DNA of 64,000 bases, taken from the NCBI GenBank assembly GCA_025093985.1, contig JACAAK010000004.1, positions 3,844,001 through 3,908,000 on the forward strand, read 5' to 3'. The notes beneath the pieces were generated by a model. It was not told where the DNA came from. It did not search any database and saw nothing but the letters and a program-made list of their open reading frames with translations. The translations under genes were made by a program, and so were the position numbers. This DNA is from Calvatia gigantea. Lineage: Eukaryota > Basidiomycota > Agaricomycetes > Agaricales > Lycoperdaceae. Of the stretch, positions 53,041 through 64,000 are shown in pieces; the stretch's first letter is position 1, and every line of letters begins with the position of its first letter.

Positions 53041-54807
53041 TCACGAGCCAGCAGCCATACCACTCGCATTGTCGTCCGAATCATCCTCCACTACCCCTAA
53101 CTCCTTATCCCTTCCGCCCCGCTCCATCAACTTCGTAAGACCCATCGTGCCCGGCAACGGCGAAAACACGTCCCCCCTCGTTAACCCACTAGCACCATTT
53201 GTATCATCCCATTTCTCCGAACAGTTAAAAGACCTCCTCTTCGCAGCCTTACCCCCGCGCGTACCGTAATCAAAATGCCCAAACCCATTCTCGTGTGCAC
53301 GAACGTCAAAGTACCAGCCTGTGGTGATACTCAGGCGCTTTCTTGACCCGTTGATTGAACCCCCGTTTGTGTTTGTTGTTGCAGTGGGGGGATTAGCAGC
53401 ACCACTGCCGTTAGAGTAGGATTTAACGGTTATACGGCCGTTGGATTGGCGTCGCCAATCGCTGTTGGAGGAGTCATCTAACTCCCAGGATTCTTCGTCG
53501 TCGGACTCGGAGGAAGCGAAGGAGGATTCTTGGAGTTGTAGACGTATCGTGCGTGCTCTGGTTCTTTTGTGAGAGGGATCGAGGTTGGATAAGGGGAAGC
53601 GGGGAGACATACGCGCTAGTCGTTCATCGAGTTCGTCCCATCCTTCTTCGTCTTTGGCCAACCCGAGGTGTTGGGTAGGCTTTCTTTTGGTACGTTGTTC
53701 ATTTGTACCGAGGGTGCGTGTACGAGCTCTTGGAGTTGTTCAAGAGCTGTGACCCTGAGTTTCCGAGGTATCCCGAGTCAGCATCATTTAGGTTCACTGG
53801 GAAATAGGAGCGTGGGCTCACCGCACTCGGTCAAGGAGCCATCCTTAACATTCAGATCATCCAGGTTATTCGCTACCACTTCTAATCGGTATCTTGGCGC
53901 GAACCACTCAAGATATTCGTTCTAGAGTAGGTTAGGTCAATCTCATTTTCAATTCCGAGTGCGCATGCCGTTTCGTAAGCCCACGTCCTCGCAACGTTCT
54001 TCACGGTATATCCTCCTCCACCTAGTAGAATGAGTGGTATATTCTGTTTCCGGAGAAACTGTACGCAGTGTGCATGTCCGTTCATGGTTATGTCGAAGCA
54101 GCCTAGTTTGTCTCCCGCCAGTGAGTCGGCACCGCATTGGAGTACTACTGCTGAGGGTTGAAATACATCGAGAATCTTCGCAATAACCTGTGATCCCATT
54201 GGATGTGTACCCTGTGATACGAAGAGGGTCATGACGGACTTACGGGCTCGAAAATACCCTTGAATGATTCATCCGTAATTCCATCCTTCAATGGTACATT
54301 CACCGCATATCCCCTCTCCCCTTTTTTCTCCCCTTATCCTCCTGCGTCCCAGTACCCGGGAAGTACTCACCGAATTTATGAAAACTTCACGTCATGACTC
54401 TGTCAGTGGTGTAAAAGGCTTCTTCGACACCATCGCCATGGTGGCAGTCGATATCGATGTACAGAACGCGGGGGTAAGAGCGGAGTGGACATATTCGTCG
54501 GTGTGGAAAGCTGTCATCATTTTAGGGCTGGCGCGCTTCGGGCGCTGGAGCAGTCACATGTCCTGTTAACCTTGCAGTATACCAGGGTAATGAAGAAACT
54601 CACAAGGACATGGATCTTGGGTAGCATGTCGTAGGCGGCGATGAGGTCATGGGCGACCCGCATCCGGTGAGGTTTCATAGGATGCCCAAGGCCATAGGTG
54701 TATGAGCCAACATCCGCTAATGGTTGATTATCGCCAATATAACAACCAAAGGTAAGTAGAAGTGAATACATACGGTCGTAGTAGTACGCAACCTTTGGCT
54801 TTGACAT
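53041..54807 (-). pseudogene. Class I histone deacetylase (Rpd3/Hos2 type), broken
   Basis: Minus strand, start MSKPKVAYYYD at 54807, an intron, then DVGSYTYGLGHPMKPHRMRV and LIAAYDMLPKIHVL. Next is [20 protein letters not shown], after which about 90 residues are deleted, including the His-His active-site loop. The gene resumes at [20 protein letters not shown] and [12 protein letters not shown] at 54387-54389, then SFHKFGEYFPGTGTQ and a frame change before YAVNVPLKDGITDESF. Later FQPSAVVLQCGADSLAGDKL, IPLILLGGGGYTVKNVARTW, a further frame change, YLEWFAPRYRLEVVANNLDD, and a long acidic C-terminal tail (DEEGWDELDERLARMSPRFP) open to the stop at 53041. Intact relatives remove acetyl groups from histones. 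Confidence 0.88.
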
Positions 54808-54988
54808 AGTGTGCTGAGCAGAACAGGTCGAATTGGACCCACCCAAAATAGTGATCGGGCAATGACAATCACTCACGTGACTCAACTTCGTTTCTCCGTT
54901 CCGTCATCACCCCCCGGATGACGGTCGTGTCTCCCAGCTTATACTCTCTACCTCCTGACAAAAACGCGCGGTACGTGTAACGGAATCC
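54808..54988. promoter_or_regulatory. Shared promoter region of divergent HDAC and PIG-N genes
   Basis: 181 bp separate the two start codons, which point away from each other. No clear TATA box was found. Such spacing suggests the ancestral genes shared a promoter. Confidence 0.45.
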
Positions 54989-57900
54989 ATGTCACCAGCT
55001 GCGCGCCATGGCGCGGTCAAGTCAATGTACAACGTCAAAACGCTGCTGCTCATCGGTCTCCTCTTCCACCTCGTCTTCATTGGCTCGGTCTTCGACTGTT
55101 ACTTCACGAGTCCTGTCGTTCATGGAATGGAGAGATTTCAAATGAAGCAGGCAGAGGCGAAGATGCTGGTTCTAATTGTCGGTGCGTCTCAAGATCAGAT
55201 AACTTCAAACCCAGGAGCACTTTCTGACCACTGTCCCGTTTAGGTGACGGCTTGAGAGCTGACCTTCTGTTCAACAAGAATCCGTTTCCGAAGATCAAAG
55301 ACTCTCTGAAGATCGTAGCACCGTATCTGAGATCTATAGCAGAAACGCGCGGTGCATTCGGAATCTCACATACTCGTGTGCCCACAGAAAGTCGACCAGG
55401 GCATGTTGCTATTATTGGTGGAATGTATGAAGATGTTTCCGCTGTGACTAAGGTATGTATACAAATTACTCTAAGCAGCGTTGTGATTCTGACCGCTAGT
55501 AGGGATGGAAGACTAATCCTGTAGATTCCGACTCTGTATTTAACCAGTCAAGCACGACGTTCTCCTTTGGTTCACCGGATATATTACCTATGTTTGCGCG
55601 TGGTGCCGTACCAGGTAGAGTTCTGGAATGGTCGTATGGCGCTGAAGAGGAGGACTTTACCAAAGGTACCTTCTACATGCATACACTTTGAATACACTCA
55701 ATTTATTTATTAGACGCCGTCGACCTCGATAGATAGGTTCTCAACCAAGTCGAGACACTCTTCCGCAACGCAACCACCGACCCCGTGCTGAACGCCAAAA
55801 TGTGGGCCGATAAAGTGGTATTCTTCCTGCACCTGTTAGGCCTAGATACCACAGGTCATTCCTACCGACCGCACTCCCCGGAATACATGAAGAACATCCA
55901 AGTCGTCGACTCTATCGTCAGACATACTGAGGAACTCATGAAGGAATTCTACAAAGATGATGAGACCAGCTTCGTATTCACCACTGACCATGGAATGTCG
56001 GTGATTGGGAACCACGGAGACGGACGTGAGTGTTTCAATCGTTGTCATTACCATATCTTCCTCATCTCTGTGACCTTTGATAGATCCTGATTGTACCCGT
56101 ACGCCTCTTATTGCATGGGGCAAGGGAATTCGCGGGCCTCTCCCAGACACAACTCCTTCCTCTCACGACTCCTACTCTCGGCCATGGAACCTCAACCACC
56201 TCTACAGGCGAGATGTTGAGCAGGCTGATATCGCGGCGCTTATGTCGGCGCTTATTGGCGCCTCCTGGCCTGTCAATTCGGTTGGGGTGTTACCCGACGT
56301 CGATCCTGATCGCCCGGGATATCTAGAGCCGAAACTGGGAAAACAGCCATTGGCTGAGGCGGCTTTGGTGAATACAAGAATGATCGTGGAACAATACCGA
56401 GTCAAACATGGTTCGTCGAAGCTCTCTCCCTCCAACGAAGTTTGTTCTAAATCAACCCTCGACAGAGTTGAAGAAGGCTCATACGCTCTTATATAAATCT
56501 TACTCTCCACTAGAATTTGGTTCACCCCCTAGACGCATTCAAGAACTCGAACATATCCAATCTCTTATCAACGACTCTAGATGGCACGATGCTAGACACG
56601 CCTCATATAACCCCGCCCAAGAAACCCTCACAAGATTACACTACCTCCAGACATACAACCGGACGCTCCTCCTGACCGTCGTGACACTCTCCTATGTGGG
56701 ATGGATGCTCTACGCAGCACTCTACATCATCCGTCCTCTCGAACAACCTGCATTTACAGTTGCCAAGGACCTACCGCGGTTTATAAAGCTTATACCAAGA
56801 AATGCGGCATTCGCGTCGTGGTTCGCGTTCTACCGACAGAAATCGCCCTGGAGTTACTACCTCTATGTCTCGTTCCCTGTGCATTTCTGGGCGCGAATCT
56901 TGAGTCCGGGTATCCCTTACTTTTTGACTCCGACCATCAAAGCTCGTACCCTCGCAGCCTTGAAACATAATGTTATCTACATTGCTCTAGCACTGGCCGC
57001 ACTTCTTGGAATTGCAGTACATCCTTTTTCTTCCTTCTGTTTTAGCAATGATTGACTTATGAACGTACTCCAAAATCGATGGACGGGGTATACACATAGG
57101 ATTGTTTGGTCTCTAGGCTGCCCCGCTATAGCCAACAATTGGCTCCTCGATAAGAATACGAAGAAGATGTTTCCCCGGTTGGCCCCGAGATCGTTGGTGG
57201 TGTGGTACGCTCTGTTTGTGGCCTGCGCAGTGTTCCCGTTGGTCCCTGTTGACAGAAAGGAGAATACCTTCTTTGTGTAAGTCGCAAGTCAATAAAATTA
57301 TTATTGCCTTCCGTTAATCACGACCTTTGGGCAGTGCGTGCGGTGGAGTCGCTTTTATGACTGTCGCCCAGTATGCTTTACCTTTCGTGTTGGGTGAGGT
57401 TGAAGGGGAGTTTGGGAAGGAAGCGAAAGAGAGGATTCAGAGGAGGTTTTTAATCCAGGTGCGACCTTCGATAAACCCTCTACGAAATAATTGATTTGAT
57501 GTGTCTTGATATATTAGAGACTATTCGTTCTCGCGATCACGTTGGCAACGATATACTCGTCTCTCAGCCTTGGAAGCTCGGTCTCCCAGTTATAGTGAGA
57601 GTTCTCAACTGGATCTTATTCTGTAACCATTACATTTATCTCGATGAAACTACTATAATCTCATACATCTCAAACCAGTGGTTCCATCGTTCCTCCCCTA
57701 CATCTTCAATATACCATAGCACACGACTTCCTCCAAACTCCTCATGTACTTCCTTGGCTTTGGACCATGTTTCATAATTCTTTCTATCAGTGTTGAAGGC
57801 TTATTCTTCGTTACGTACACTGGGGTGCTTCTCGGCTGGGTCATTTCAGAGAAAATCATGAAGTATCCGGGGATACTAGATCAAGGTCTCAAAAAGAAGA

Positions 57901-58698
57901 ATACAGGAGTGGATAAGGTAGTAAATGGTTGAAGTAATGCGAAATACAAGTTTGAGATGCGAGACGTGCGACTCGCGTTGTCGTTTTTATTTTTCGTACA
58001 CCTTGGGTTTTTCGGGATTGGAAAGTATGTCCTTTTCTCTTTTGGCGAGTCATTATCACTCACTGCGCGTTCGCCGTGACTAGTGTCGCTTCAATATCGT
58101 GAGTCGTTAAAGAACCTCCATGCCCGAATAAAATACTAACCGATAAATCTAGATCATTCTATCTAGAACCTGTATACCGCCTTATACCCGTATCTAGTCC
58201 ATTTTCGATGTTCACTCTCCTCGTATGCCCATTTCCTCCCTCCCCTATTGACACCCACTGACACTAAGCATAGTTGTACAAAATGCTCGCACCATACGTA
58301 ATGCGATCCAAGATTCTTGCCCACCTCAACCACGCCCTCCGCCTCCCACCATTCTCCCTTCTCCTTGTCTCAATGTGCATCAGCGATGGTACGTTTGCCT
58401 CCTACTCTTCGCACCCTCAATAAGTATGCTGATTCATGGATGAAAAGTGATGACACTGGTATTCTTTTACCGAGTTCGGGATACCGGGTCGTGGCTCCAG
58501 ATCGGCGAGTCGATAACGTTCTTCTTTATGAGTTCGTTGTTATTTTTGTTCTCGGCTGGGATGAGTGTGTCGGGAGAGTCGCTGATGAGGAACGCGATTA
58601 AGACGCGGTTGGAGGGTTGTGTTGTTGCGTTGGAGCGGAGGGAGGTTCTCAGTAACGATGGCACTGGAGCGAACGGGGTGGGTCTAAAAAGGGGGTAA
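54989..58698 (+). pseudogene. GPI ethanolamine phosphate transferase 1 (Mcd4/PIG-N), full-length but broken
   Basis: Plus-strand multi-exon gene. Exon 1 (54989-55181) has a signal anchor (VKTLLLIGLLFHLVFIGSVF). Exons 2-5 (55244-55452, 55503-55665, 55714-56025, 56084-56410) carry the phosphodiesterase domain: [92 protein letters not shown] and DVEQADIAALMSALIGASWP. Later exons are transmembrane: YVGWMLYAALYIIRP, GYTHRIVWSLG, FGPCFIILSISVEGLFFVTY, SFYLEPVYRLIPV and RDTGSWLQIGESITFFFMSS. The family adds ethanolamine phosphate to the first GPI mannose in the ER. Lesions: TAG at 55734-55736 (after DLDR, where relatives have W), a frame change near 57570, and a doubtful 29-bp gap near 57017-57045. 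Confidence 0.85.
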
Positions 58699-59901
58699 TG
58701 TTTGGGGGTTTACTCCCTGGTGCTCATGCAGGTATCCACGAGTGTCGTTCTCATGTCTTTGTAGGTGAATCCCCGTATCTGAAATGTGCAACGACATTTG
58801 TCCCCGATGAGCAACTCTGGTCTTTCAGCTACTTGAAGCCACAATGACCTTAAGCAAGAAGGTCGCAAGGTTCAGGGTCAATGCTTCTACTGTGACAAGG
58901 GTACGTAGGTCAAGCCGGGGCAGAACACCACCTTTCTCGGACCGGTGAGCACCAATGTCAAGTGCGATAGATAAGTTAAACGCGCCCGTTTGATAAGTGG
59001 AAACAAGTTTGGTTGGGGAAATCAAAACGAACATTTCCTCAGGTCCTACGCTCGTCCCCCTTCCTTGAGCCAAATCCCACCCACTTTTCCTCACCCTCAT
59101 CTCATTTTTTGTTTCCATCGCCGGCTGCACCTTTTCTTTGTTTCCTCCAATCCCCTTCACGACAGTATACTTCACCTATGCATCATTTCGAAAACATTTA
59201 CGTCACAGTGCCTCCAGCCACCAAAGGAATCTGGTGGACATGCGAACACTTGAATGTGTCAATGACTTGGCTGCGTGGCTTCGGAGTGATAGGCTCATTG
59301 GCATTCGCGCCTCGATAAATGACGTAGACTAACTACAGGTCTAACATGCATTGAATCCTTCCGATGGGAGGTTGTACGACTTTAACGCCTCCACGAAAGG
59401 CCTACAAGAAAATGGAGTGCAATTGAGATAGGAGTGGATAAGCATGCGATGCATGCTGGACGGAATCGTGAACGGTGATCCTTCACAATTGCATGATACT
59501 GTGGGTAGGTCTTGGGGGAACTCACCCCCCTTGCCTGCCCTTTTACATCGCCCCTTTCAAGGTTGGTCCTGGTATAACTTTCCCGAATGGCAGGTTTATA
59601 GATATGAAGCCTCGGCACATGCGAAGGCTAGGCTGCTTGATGTCTTAGCTGCTGCTTCACTAGCCACTAATTAGTATTAACACAACTTCGGCTTTAGCAC
59701 GTATGGGCGGTCTGAAGGCCAAACGATCTGTTACATTTCCTACAAGAACACTACATTTCATACACAATCTGTTTTCCTTTACATCATTCGAAGCAAACTT
59801 TCAAAAAAACGGTCACAGCAGAGGCAAGGAGAAAGGCCGAAACTGTCGCAGATATCAGCGCCAGCCCAATCACAAGGGCCTGGGACGCCCGTTCCTCAAC
59901 G
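58699..59901. other. No gene recognised; 59700-59860 resembles 61180-61345 inverted
   Basis: The stretch reading KAKRSVTFPTRTLHFIHNLF (plus) matches AAKRSVTFPARPATFSIQSV on the minus strand at 61180-61345, so it is another low-copy repeat, perhaps a former leader or exon. It directly follows the 3' end of the 84-residue gene. No other gene was recognised. Confidence 0.4.
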
Positions 59902-60210
59902 CTAGTTCCTCATGTGAACAGTAGCACCAAACTCCGCCCCTTCCACATCCTGCCCCCTCTTCACTGTGAAGGATTCCGGGGGGGAATGCTCAATTGTGGC
60001 AATAGTCACCTCGCCAACCTTGACCTCATATGTATCGGGCTTCAAATCACGTGAAGCACGGGGAGGCAAGGAGAAAGAGTTGGCCGGGGTGCCAGCCACA
60101 AATTCCAACGTTTTGGTTCCCGTGTTAGTCACAGTCGCAGATTTGACACTGTAGGTAGCATGTGTGAGTAAGCGAACTGAAGCCACAAGATATGCTGCTC
60201 ACATTGCCAT
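59902..60210 (-). CDS. 84-residue protein, beta-strand-rich, function unknown
   Basis: Two exons on the minus strand: a tiny first exon of 8 nt (60203-60210, ATGGCAAT) and 59902-60148, joined over a 54-bp intron with GTGAGC donor and CTACAG acceptor. The product starts MAIVKSATVTNTGTKTLEFV and continues ASRDLKPDTYEVKVGEVTIA and FTVKRGQDVEGAEFGATVHM, ending RN. The regular alternation suggests a small immunoglobulin-like or beta-sandwich fold. No signal peptide. The alternative single-exon start at 60186 (MASVRLL...) would read through the intron and is less likely. I do not recognise the family. Confidence 0.55.
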
Positions 60211-60562
60211 TTCGATAAAATTGAGAGAAGAATTGGAACGAACTTCAAGTGCAGATTCAAGTTGTTGGTAATGGGAAGGCCCTTTCAACGTGTCTTATAT
60301 ATGCAAAACAGACGCTCTCTGGAACCTCCCGCGACAAGTCCAGTGGTAGATGGCGTGAGGACTTCGCTACGCGCCAGAATCAGTCTGCTGTTCTGATCAT
60401 GTATGTAACAAACCTGGTTCTAGATCAGATTAGTCGCTCAGGAAGGTTTTGGAGTAGGACGAGTTCTCTAACAGAGGCCGCCCCTTCGGGTAAAATACAG
60501 TCCGTCATTACTGCGAAGTCACACGTTTGCGAAGGGGCTCACAAAGGGACTGATGATGAGAA
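60211..60562. other. No gene recognised
   Basis: Probable promoter of the 84-residue gene followed by unassigned sequence. Confidence 0.35.
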
Positions 60563-61872
60563 TCGACCGAATTAGAGTGGCGTTGGCTAATCTTGATAAT
60601 CAGTTTCGCCTGCTATCTGTCCATGATCTTTGTGGTTCTGAGTCCACTGTCACCGAAACTTTATGGTAGCAATAAAATATGAATTTCCAATGACCCGTTT
60701 GAATTCGTCTCATCCAAATTGAAACACTTCCAGTGAACAACGAGCCTCTTATCTGCCGCAAGGGGACGATCAGAATTGAGGATATAGCTACTCCAATCCC
60801 ACTTGGATGTGCATTTGGGCCATTTCATTTTGCATAGGAAATCATGGTCCATATCGGTGGGTCGTGGCTGGGATGGAATCCACCTGGGTTTTGAAGAATT
60901 CCTGGCCAGCTCAGCTGACGTGTTCCAACGCCAACCCGGACCCCAGAACTCGAATGTTCATTGTCGAGGGACGGTGATAGCAAACCTGGCAGCAGTACCA
61001 GATCTCCTGCATAAGGCAGGAACGGCCCAACGCTCGATATTGGGGATTTGAGAGCCCAGTCTTGCCCGCCACCCTTCACCCATGTCGTTGACGTGGGCAT
61101 GGAATTTATCAACGGGGGCAGCAAGGACCACACTGTGAGGGGAGCGAAGTTTGCCAGCAACATTGAAATGAAGGACGAGTCGCGGGGATTCCGTGACAGC
61201 ACGAATATCTGTAGCAGTTTGATCCTCGATGTAAGAGCCGTTTTCTGAAGCTGTGTTCTGATGATGTACGAGAAAACAGATTGTATAGAGAATGTAGCGG
61301 GTCTTGCAGGAAATGTAACAGATCTTTTGGCCGCCAGATCACCCGTGGATACCTGGGTGCTAGCAGGTTGTATTATACGAGTTGACGACGATCGGTTGAG
61401 TGCCCGGGTAGATATCCCCCCATGGCACCACAACCGTGTGAGTGTTAAATCGCAGTCCTGCCAATGTGTGCCAAGTTGAACGGGCCTTCTCAGACGAGTT
61501 GGGACGCATTCTGCGGGGATTTTTGTTGCTTGACTGATCATATTCATATTGGCATTGAGTCTGGTTCGGAAGGTGGGGAAGGATATTGAACCGACCAAGC
61601 CCGGTAGGAATGTGGTGGAGTATCGGGTCGCAGAAGAAATGTATACATGGTCTAGCTGCAGCCGTCTAATGTTGGAATCATAAACCAGAGGCTGGAGAAA
61701 AGTCTTCGTGAGTGCCTTTCCGTGTTGGACATGCGTTAAGCGAGCTTTGGAGCCCACTAAAAATGCGCAAAACCGAATTAGGGTGGTGTTGGCTAATCTT
61801 GACAACCAGTTTCGCTTGCTATTTGTCCATGATCTTTGTGGTTCTGAGTCGACTGTCACTGAAACTTTATTC
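60563..61872 (+). repeat. Composite repeat unit (R1 middle, R2) bounded by ~105-bp direct repeats
   Basis: About 105 bp at 60563-60668 recur at 61766-61872 (CGAATTAGRGTGG...GTCACYGAAACTTTA), 1.2 kb apart. Between them lie an R1 copy (to about 61060, direct to 49130-49640), a piece shared inverted with 59700-59860, and R2 (61490-61740). A minus-strand frame of 353 codons (60825-61886) crosses all of it but is not conserved in other copies and looks accidental. Confidence 0.55.
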
Positions 61873-61892
61873 CCGCCTCCATCCATCGTCCC

Positions 61893-63056
61893 GTGCCGTT
61901 TCTAGGGCTCCTACCCAACGCTATATCTGTGGCGCTGGTAATGAATAAATGCTAGTGGATATCAAATTATCACCATTATCACCACCAATCACTAGAACAT
62001 CAAAAGAGACACGTCATTTCGAGTATCAAGCTCGACCACGACGCACGGTCATTGGCGAGCACAGATCAGGTCGAGAGAAGAAAGGTGCTATGTGACTCGT
62101 ACAATCTATCTTCCATTCCACCCACCACCTGGTCTCCATCAGTCGTTGCTGAAACTTACCCTAATGTTGGTGGAGAGCCCCACATGACTCACAGCGCTAG
62201 CGGACTGTTCATGTGAGGCGAGGGGGCGCTTCTTTAGCCCTTCGCCCCATGAATTCCGTACCTTTACAGAGGGGGTATCGAGGGGGTTGGTCATAACGAG
62301 GCCAGGTATTGGTAACCCAAGGAAGCCAAGAAGGGAGGAAGGCACAATCCCAGCCTGACACCCCCAAACCCTCAACGTTGAGCATTGGGCCGTTCTTGCC
62401 TTATACAGGAGACTGCTAAAATTGCTATCATCATCATCTCTTGACGAAGAGCATTAATTTTTTGGGGTCCAGGTTGGCATTGGAGCATGTCAGCTGGCTA
62501 GGGATCCAGGTGGATTCTTCTCCAGCTACGAATCACTGATACGGGCCCTAATCTCCTATGGGCGTTTCGCAAATGAAGTGACATACACTCTTTGCAGCGC
62601 GAGAGGATATGGAGCAGCCACATCGCCAATTCTGTTCCTCCTTTGTTGTTTCCTGGAGGGTGCTTCAGTCCGGACAATTGAGATGACTTCAAAGGGTTAC
62701 TGCCATTGGCCATTCATTGAATGTGCAGAGCTCTGAGAGCTTTCTGGGGAGCCATAGTTTATTGCCACCATGAAGTTTCGGTGACAGTGGAACCACATGG
62801 ATTGTGGACGAATAGTGAGCGAAATCGATGGCCAACAACTTGATTACTAGTGCACCCATTCATCGGATACTGCCAGTTCATGAATAACTCATGAACACTC
62901 ACGAACGACACAACGCCGAGATGGCCACCATCAGAACCCTCGACTTACGACACTGAGAAGTGATCTGCACACGAGAACCGTGCAGGGCATGAAGAGGGCA
63001 CAACTTTATATCTTTAGACCAATTCAAAGAACTTGCGCCCTCACAGCTTAAGCGCT
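61893..63056 (-). repeat. Unclassified repeat R1, right copy (inverted)
   Basis: Reverse-orientation match to 48946-50090. With the left copy it brackets the PIG-N/HDAC block. At the outer end a 20-bp piece around TACAGCTTAAGCGC is tandemly duplicated (63044-63090). Confidence 0.7.
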
Positions 63057-63394
63057 TATCCATTACAGCTTAAGCGCATGGCGCTTATCCGTCGAACCCT
63101 CAATTCTGCCGCTCCTAAATCAAGGTGGGTTACGGCAACAGGTAGGCTCTCCGATCACTCGAACGTTCATCGTCTAGAGATGGTGATACTTGGCAATTCT
63201 AGCAGCAGCACCAGGCCTCCCATGTAAGGCAGGAACGGCTCAATCCTCGACGTTGAGGGTTTGGGGTGTTCATCTACACATCTTGTATTACATTATGCTG
63301 GGGTTATGCCTTCATCCTTTCTTGGCTTCTTTGGTTCACCGGCGCCTGGCACGTGGACGTATCTGTCTATGCGGTCTATTTACTGAACTCGGGT
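63057..63394. other. R1-like fragment and unassigned sequence
   Basis: 63140-63330 has a further weak R1-like stretch (GTTCATCG, GGCAATTCTAGCAGCA, GTAAGGCAGGAACGGC, TTGAGGGTTTGG), in the same orientation as the left copy at about 49545-49640. Confidence 0.45.
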
Positions 63395-63690
63395 AGTACA
63401 GGGTACCAGTGGAGAAGAAAAGGACAAGTGTTGGGAGTCGGATCCGGGTCTAAGCCTGATTGTAGTTCCGACTCTGGGTCGGGGGGACTCGGAATTGGAG
63501 CTTGGATGTAGATGAGGTAGCACATGGTCAACAGAAAATAACTGAGGAATGGTTGGTGGGCCGTTCAATATAGGAACATCAATGATGTACGTCTGAGTTG
63601 AGTAACACAGCTGGTGGCCGTCCCCTGTCCCTATCTTCTTCCCCAAGGATGGTGCCTTTTGAAGGAGGCATACCCAGCACACCAAGAGTA
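63395..63690 (-). repeat. Unclassified repeat R3, right copy (inverted)
   Basis: Inverted match to 51162-51490. The frames that look conserved carry stops here. Confidence 0.55.
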
Positions 63691-64000
63691 TGCGTTCTAG
63701 TTGACATTCCTCGTCATCCTTACTGTCATTGTCCAGGTGCCGCCCAAGGTCCTTCAGAGATGAGCCGCCCAGGCGCTGTCTCCCCTCTGGGTTTCTGGGT
63801 ACGAAGTTGGAGATTCACGCGATGGCTTTGATCCTCAGAGCTGCCCGATCATGAAGCTCAATCCCAACTTAAGTACAACCGTCGAGGAGCCTACAAATCG
63901 ACGAAAACCGTGGCTTTTTCTCAGCGCACGGACCCGGTTGACCCTCACCCGGAAGCGGGCGCGTCAATGGCACACTACACTAGCTGGTGCAACTGCTGAA
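63691..64000. other. Window end, nothing recognised
   Basis: No gene, repeat or RNA was recognised. Confidence 0.35.

Noticed and set aside
60825..61886. 353-codon minus-strand open frame
   Set aside because: It crosses several separate repeats (R1, R2 and a shared leader-like piece), and the reading is not conserved in the other copies. No domain is visible. Probably chance.
48946..63056. One large palindrome formed by R1 and R3 arms
   Set aside because: Arm order is not mirror-symmetric (R3 lies inside on the left and outside on the right; R2 is direct), so a single inverted duplication does not explain it.
1..64000. CRISPR arrays, rRNA genes, bacterial-type operons or ribosome binding sites
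   Set aside because: None present; the sequence is eukaryotic with introns.

Overview
The window looks like a gene-poor, repeat-rich stretch of a mushroom-forming basidiomycete (Agaricomycetes) genome. Genes carry many short introns (about 45-70 bp) with GT...AG ends. The gene set is typical fungal: a GH30 beta-1,6-glucanase, a LARP7/Pof8-type xRRM protein, a NADAR protein, beta-trefoil proteins, a class I histone deacetylase and the GPI ethanolamine phosphate transferase Mcd4/PIG-N. The mobile elements also fit: a chromodomain Ty3/gypsy element, a copia-type element primed by half a tRNA, and a LINE. No species can be named from sequence alone.

Layout. 1-1037: 5' part of a GH30 gene (minus). 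1358-3856: pieces of an unrecognised multi-pass membrane protein family (copies a and b) and a LINE 3' end. 4444-10390: an intact LARP7-like gene, a small glycine-zipper gene, then a broken second LARP7-like copy. 11226-13006: three tandem copies of a 78-residue protein, one intact. 13903-14145: stray last exon of a NADAR gene. 14542-15132: a MITE-like element. 16400-30202: a nest in which membrane gene copy c is split by a 12.8 kb gypsy insertion, itself interrupted by a 6.7 kb coding-poor copia-type element (LARD-like) and a 231-bp LTR-like element holding a tRNA-like sequence. Both inner insertions and the outer one leave target-site duplications, and removing them rejoins the interrupted frame. 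30547-32585: intact NADAR gene. 36023-36624 and 47308-48005: two intact beta-trefoil genes with parallel exon structure. 38160-46865: a decayed tandem segmental duplication with membrane-family copies d, e, f, g and a broken amidase gene. 48946-63690: several copies of an unclassified repeat around a partial PIG-N, a broken HDAC, a broken PIG-N and an 84-residue gene.

Two themes run through the window. One is decay by duplication followed by loss: most duplicated genes have one intact or better copy and one or more broken ones. The other is CpG loss. The left gypsy LTR differs from the right one by 17 transitions, 14 of them CpG to TpG/CpA, and most in-frame stops of the gypsy element are TGA where arginine (CGA) is expected. 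This fits cytosine methylation and deamination of transposons, extending to about 14.5 kb on the left but apparently not into the right flank.
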